Shown: positions 61,608-63,410 of the stretch, in pieces
Position numbering within the stretch: the stretch's first letter is position 1
How the letters are laid out: each line of letters opens with the position of its first letter
NCBI GenBank assembly: GCA_017398825.1
Contig: JAFQEV010000046.1
Span: forward strand, 1-63,410
DNA from: Clostridia bacterium
Lineage (GTDB): Bacteria; Bacillota; Clostridia; Christensenellales; Borkfalkiaceae
Direction: 5' to 3'
DNA length: 63,410 bases
Program-made: the position numbers and the translations under genes
Notes under the pieces: generated by a model
Database searches by the model: none
The model's input: the letters and a program-made list of their open reading frames with translations, nothing else
What the model was told of the DNA's origin: nothing

Positions 61608-62687
61608 TTATTTACTCTCCTTTTCCAAAGTATCCCATACGCCGAGCATATACATTATGCCGAGCGCCCTATCGTAAAGACCGTAGCCGGGGCGAACGCT
61701 ACCAGGGCCTTCTCCCCATAAATGCCTGCCGTGGTCGGGGCGAATATAGCCCTTAAACCCACAGTCGTGATATGCCTTTAAGATATCTAAGATACCAGTA
61801 TCACCGTCACAATCTCTATGCGACGCCTCTGAGAAATCGCCGTTTTCAAAATGCTTTACGTTGCGAATATGAGCAAAGGCAATGCGGTCACAATACTTTC
61901 TTACGATGCTTGCAACGTTGTTGTTGGGGTTTGCGTTCAAGCTACCCGAGCAAAGAGTTAAACAGTTGTACTCATCGTCTACCATAGATAAAAATCTACC
62001 TATACTCTCCTCGTCAACGAGTAGCCTCGGAAGACCAAAGATATCCCACGGCGGATCATCCATGTGAATTGCCATTTTTATATCGCATTCACGGCAAGTA
62101 GGCATGATTGCCTCGAGGAAATATTTGAGGTTTGCCCAAAGCTTTTCCTTGTCAACGTCGGCATACGCCTTAAAGAGTTCGTCAAGCTTAGCCATGCGCT
62201 CAGGCTCCCAACCAGGAAAGGTCATATTGTATTTCTCGGTGAAATCGAGAATATACTTTGCCATTGCGTTATAATCGTCTTGAATCATATTCTTTTCGTA
62301 GAAAAGTGCGGTAGAACCGTCACCTACCTCGTGGAAAAGATTACTCCTCGTCCAGTCGAATATAGGCATAAAATTATAGCAGATAACCTTTACTCCGAAT
62401 TTGGAAAGGTTTTTAATCGTTTGCTTATAATTTTCAATGTATTTATCACGGGTGGGAAGACCGATTTTAATATCGTCGTGCACGTTAACGGATTCAACAA
62501 CGTCTATATTAAAGCCGTACTCATCGCATTGCGCTTTAACTTTTGCAATCTCTTCTTCCTGCCAAATCTCGCCGGGCATCTTGTCGTGAAGAGCCCATAC
62601 GATACCCGTAACCCCGGGAATTTGCTTAATATCTGATAGCTTGATACGGTCGTTACCCTCGCCGTACCAACGGAAAGTCATTTGCAT
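61608..62687 (-). CDS. uxuA: Mannonate dehydratase
   Basis: The 359-residue enzyme turns D-mannonate into 2-keto-3-deoxygluconate. The N-terminus MTFRWYGEGNDRIKLSDIKQ and the metal-binding KMAIHMDDPPWDIFGLPRL, NANPNNNV and FAHIRNVKHF segments are typical. Its product joins that of the KduI pathway. Promoter at 62716-62744. Confidence 0.96.
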   Translation of the reverse strand: MQMTFRWYGEGNDRIKLSDIKQIPGVTGIVWALHDKMPGEIWQEEEIAKVKAQCDEYGFNIDVVESVNVHDDIKIGLPTRDKYIENYKQTIKNLSKFGVKVICYNFMPIFDWTRSNLFHEVGDGSTALFYEKNMIQDDYNAMAKYILDFTEKYNMTFPGWEPERMAKLDELFKAYADVDKEKLWANLKYFLEAIMPTCRECDIKMAIHMDDPPWDIFGLPRLLVDEESIGRFLSMVDDEYNCLTLCSGSLNANPNNNVASIVRKYCDRIAFAHIRNVKHFENGDFSEASHRDCDGDTGILDILKAYHDCGFKGYIRPDHGRHLWGEGPGSVRPGYGLYDRALGIMYMLGVWDTLEKESK

Positions 62688-62715
62688 AAATTTCTCCTTA
62701 TTCTTTGATAATCAC

Positions 62716-62744
62716 ATTATATAACTCAAAAACACAAATGTAAA
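62716..62744 (-). promoter_or_regulatory. Promoter of uxuA-uxuB
   Basis: The minus strand reads TTTACA, 17 bp, a perfect TATAAT. The ATG with AAGGAG is about 30 nt downstream. Confidence 0.75.
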
Positions 62745-62783
62745 TAAACAAAAACAAACAATTACTTTAATAAAAGTAAACTA

Positions 62784-63410
62784 TTACTTTTTATCTTTTA
62801 CAATGCTCTTAGGCTTGCGAATGCGATTTAACTGCTTGTTCATCTTGAGGAGTTCTTCCTTGGTCCACTTAACGTTCATATTGCCAAGTAGGTTGGTAAG
62901 TCTTAAAATGGTAAATCCACCCATCATCTTACCCATCTCTTCAGTCATTTCAAAGCCAGCCATAGCGTCCTTTCCACTCGATAAAGCTTTTTTAAGTTTC
63001 ATTGCAATCTTTGCAAACCAAAGTTTTCCGCGGAAAGAAAGCATAATGTCGGACATCTTATCGTTGAGGGAATATCTACCCGGCTTTTCAACAACGTCAA
63101 ACCAGTTGAGAACTACGCCCTTTTCTTTCAAAACGTATTCCTCGTTCATAACGTCAACCTTGCGGATAACGCTCTCGTCCTTATACTCGCCAGCAACCGC
63201 AACGAGCTTGCTTTCTCCCTCGTTTTTCACGTCGAAATAGAAGAAGTGATTGTCGCTAGATTTTTTGCCGATGCTCTCGCCGTTTACGAAAAGCTCTACC
63301 TCGGGAAGATTTGAGTATACCGTTACCTTAGTAACGTCCTCAACCCTGTCGATATAGCGCTTGGAGCACAAGTGATCGAACGGGTCTTTAGAAAGCCATG
63401 CTTTGTATGC
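62784..63410 (-). CDS. Glycoside hydrolase family 2-like protein, C-terminal part (cut by window edge)
   Basis: About 208 residues are visible; the frame is open at the right edge. The segment KVTVYSNLPEVELFVNGESI and the following DVMNEEYVLKEKGVVLNWFD look like the C-terminal Ig-like domains of GH2 beta-galactosidase or beta-glucuronidase proteins. An unusual C-terminal stretch with MKLKKALSSGKDAMAGFEM follows. A TTG at 63369-63371 is an in-frame possible start but the reading frame continues upstream, so it is not the real start. Substrate cannot be named. Confidence 0.7.
   Translation of the reverse strand, partial: AYKAWLSKDPFDHLCSKRYIDRVEDVTKVTVYSNLPEVELFVNGESIGKKSSDNHFFYFDVKNEGESKLVAVAGEYKDESVIRKVDVMNEEYVLKEKGVVLNWFDVVEKPGRYSLNDKMSDIMLSFRGKLWFAKIAMKLKKALSSGKDAMAGFEMTEEMGKMMGGFTILRLTNLLGNMNVKWTKEELLKMNKQLNRIRKPKSIVKDKK

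Noticed and set aside
1..63410. CRISPR array
   Set aside because: Repeats are about 120 bp, scattered and variable, without equal short spacers, and no cas genes were seen.

Overview
The window reads as chromosome from an uncultured, anaerobic, gut-type Clostridia-like Bacillota. I infer this from the low-to-middling GC, the Firmicutes-style S10-spc-alpha ribosomal order, zinc-type S4 and S14, a zinc-LID adenylate kinase, a group B-like [FeFe]-hydrogenase and uronate and sialic-acid enzymes. No rRNA, tRNA, CRISPR array, phage or transposase gene was found. Genus cannot be fixed from the sequence alone.

Layout. 1-2.9 kb: purE-purC-purF (minus) behind a ZTP riboswitch. 3.2-13 kb: a TIM-barrel-like unknown, an [FeFe]-hydrogenase, an ABC importer with a polysaccharide deacetylase, an AraC regulator/acyl-ACP thioesterase/sialidase cluster, and an AlaA-type aminotransferase. 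13-28.5 kb: an uninterrupted minus-strand S10-spc-alpha superoperon, rpsJ to rplQ, with secY-adk-map-infA-rpmJ inside. 29-35.5 kb: mgtE behind a leader peptide and terminator, a cyclophilin lipoprotein, zinc-ribbon and SPFH proteins, and a PlsC-like acyltransferase. 35.5-46.5 kb: a repeat-built lipoprotein, then a uronate-polysaccharide locus (GH88, two heparinase II/III-like proteins, an SDR, a CE15-like esterase, a KduI fusion) and its AraC regulator. 47-50.7 kb: rpmG-secE-nusG-rplK-rplA and rplJ-rplL. 50.9-59.5 kb: TrkA/TrkH potassium uptake, a two-component system, Lgt, paired CHR transporters, a PHP phosphatase and a YgjV-like protein. 59.2-60.1 kb: a small XRE/zinc-ribbon module with four operators. 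60.7-63.4 kb: an SDR and UxuA for D-mannonate, plus the end of a GH2-type enzyme.

The most striking undescribed element is a family of about 122-127 bp interspersed repeats, with a longer 'B' version of about 150 bp. There are nine full A copies, one full B copy and several fragments. All lie in one orientation and have imperfect terminal inverted repeats (TTAAGACGTTAG / ATAACGGATTAA). Each copy folds into a long hairpin. The stems differ in sequence between copies but both arms change together, while the loops stay conserved. At all seven loci the right end lies downstream of a minus-strand gene, and at six of them it begins within about 5 nt of the stop codon. Copies sit between rplA, rplJ and rplL.

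Other points of interest: a ZTP riboswitch in front of a purF whose product lacks the N-terminal catalytic cysteine; a leader peptide inside a foldable, terminator-ended mgtE leader; five promoters whose -10 box lies only 6-8 nt before the start codon, predicting leaderless mRNAs; a discoidin-like domain fused in frame to KduI across a relic Shine-Dalgarno; and helically phased TTGCAA boxes in the uronate regulatory region.
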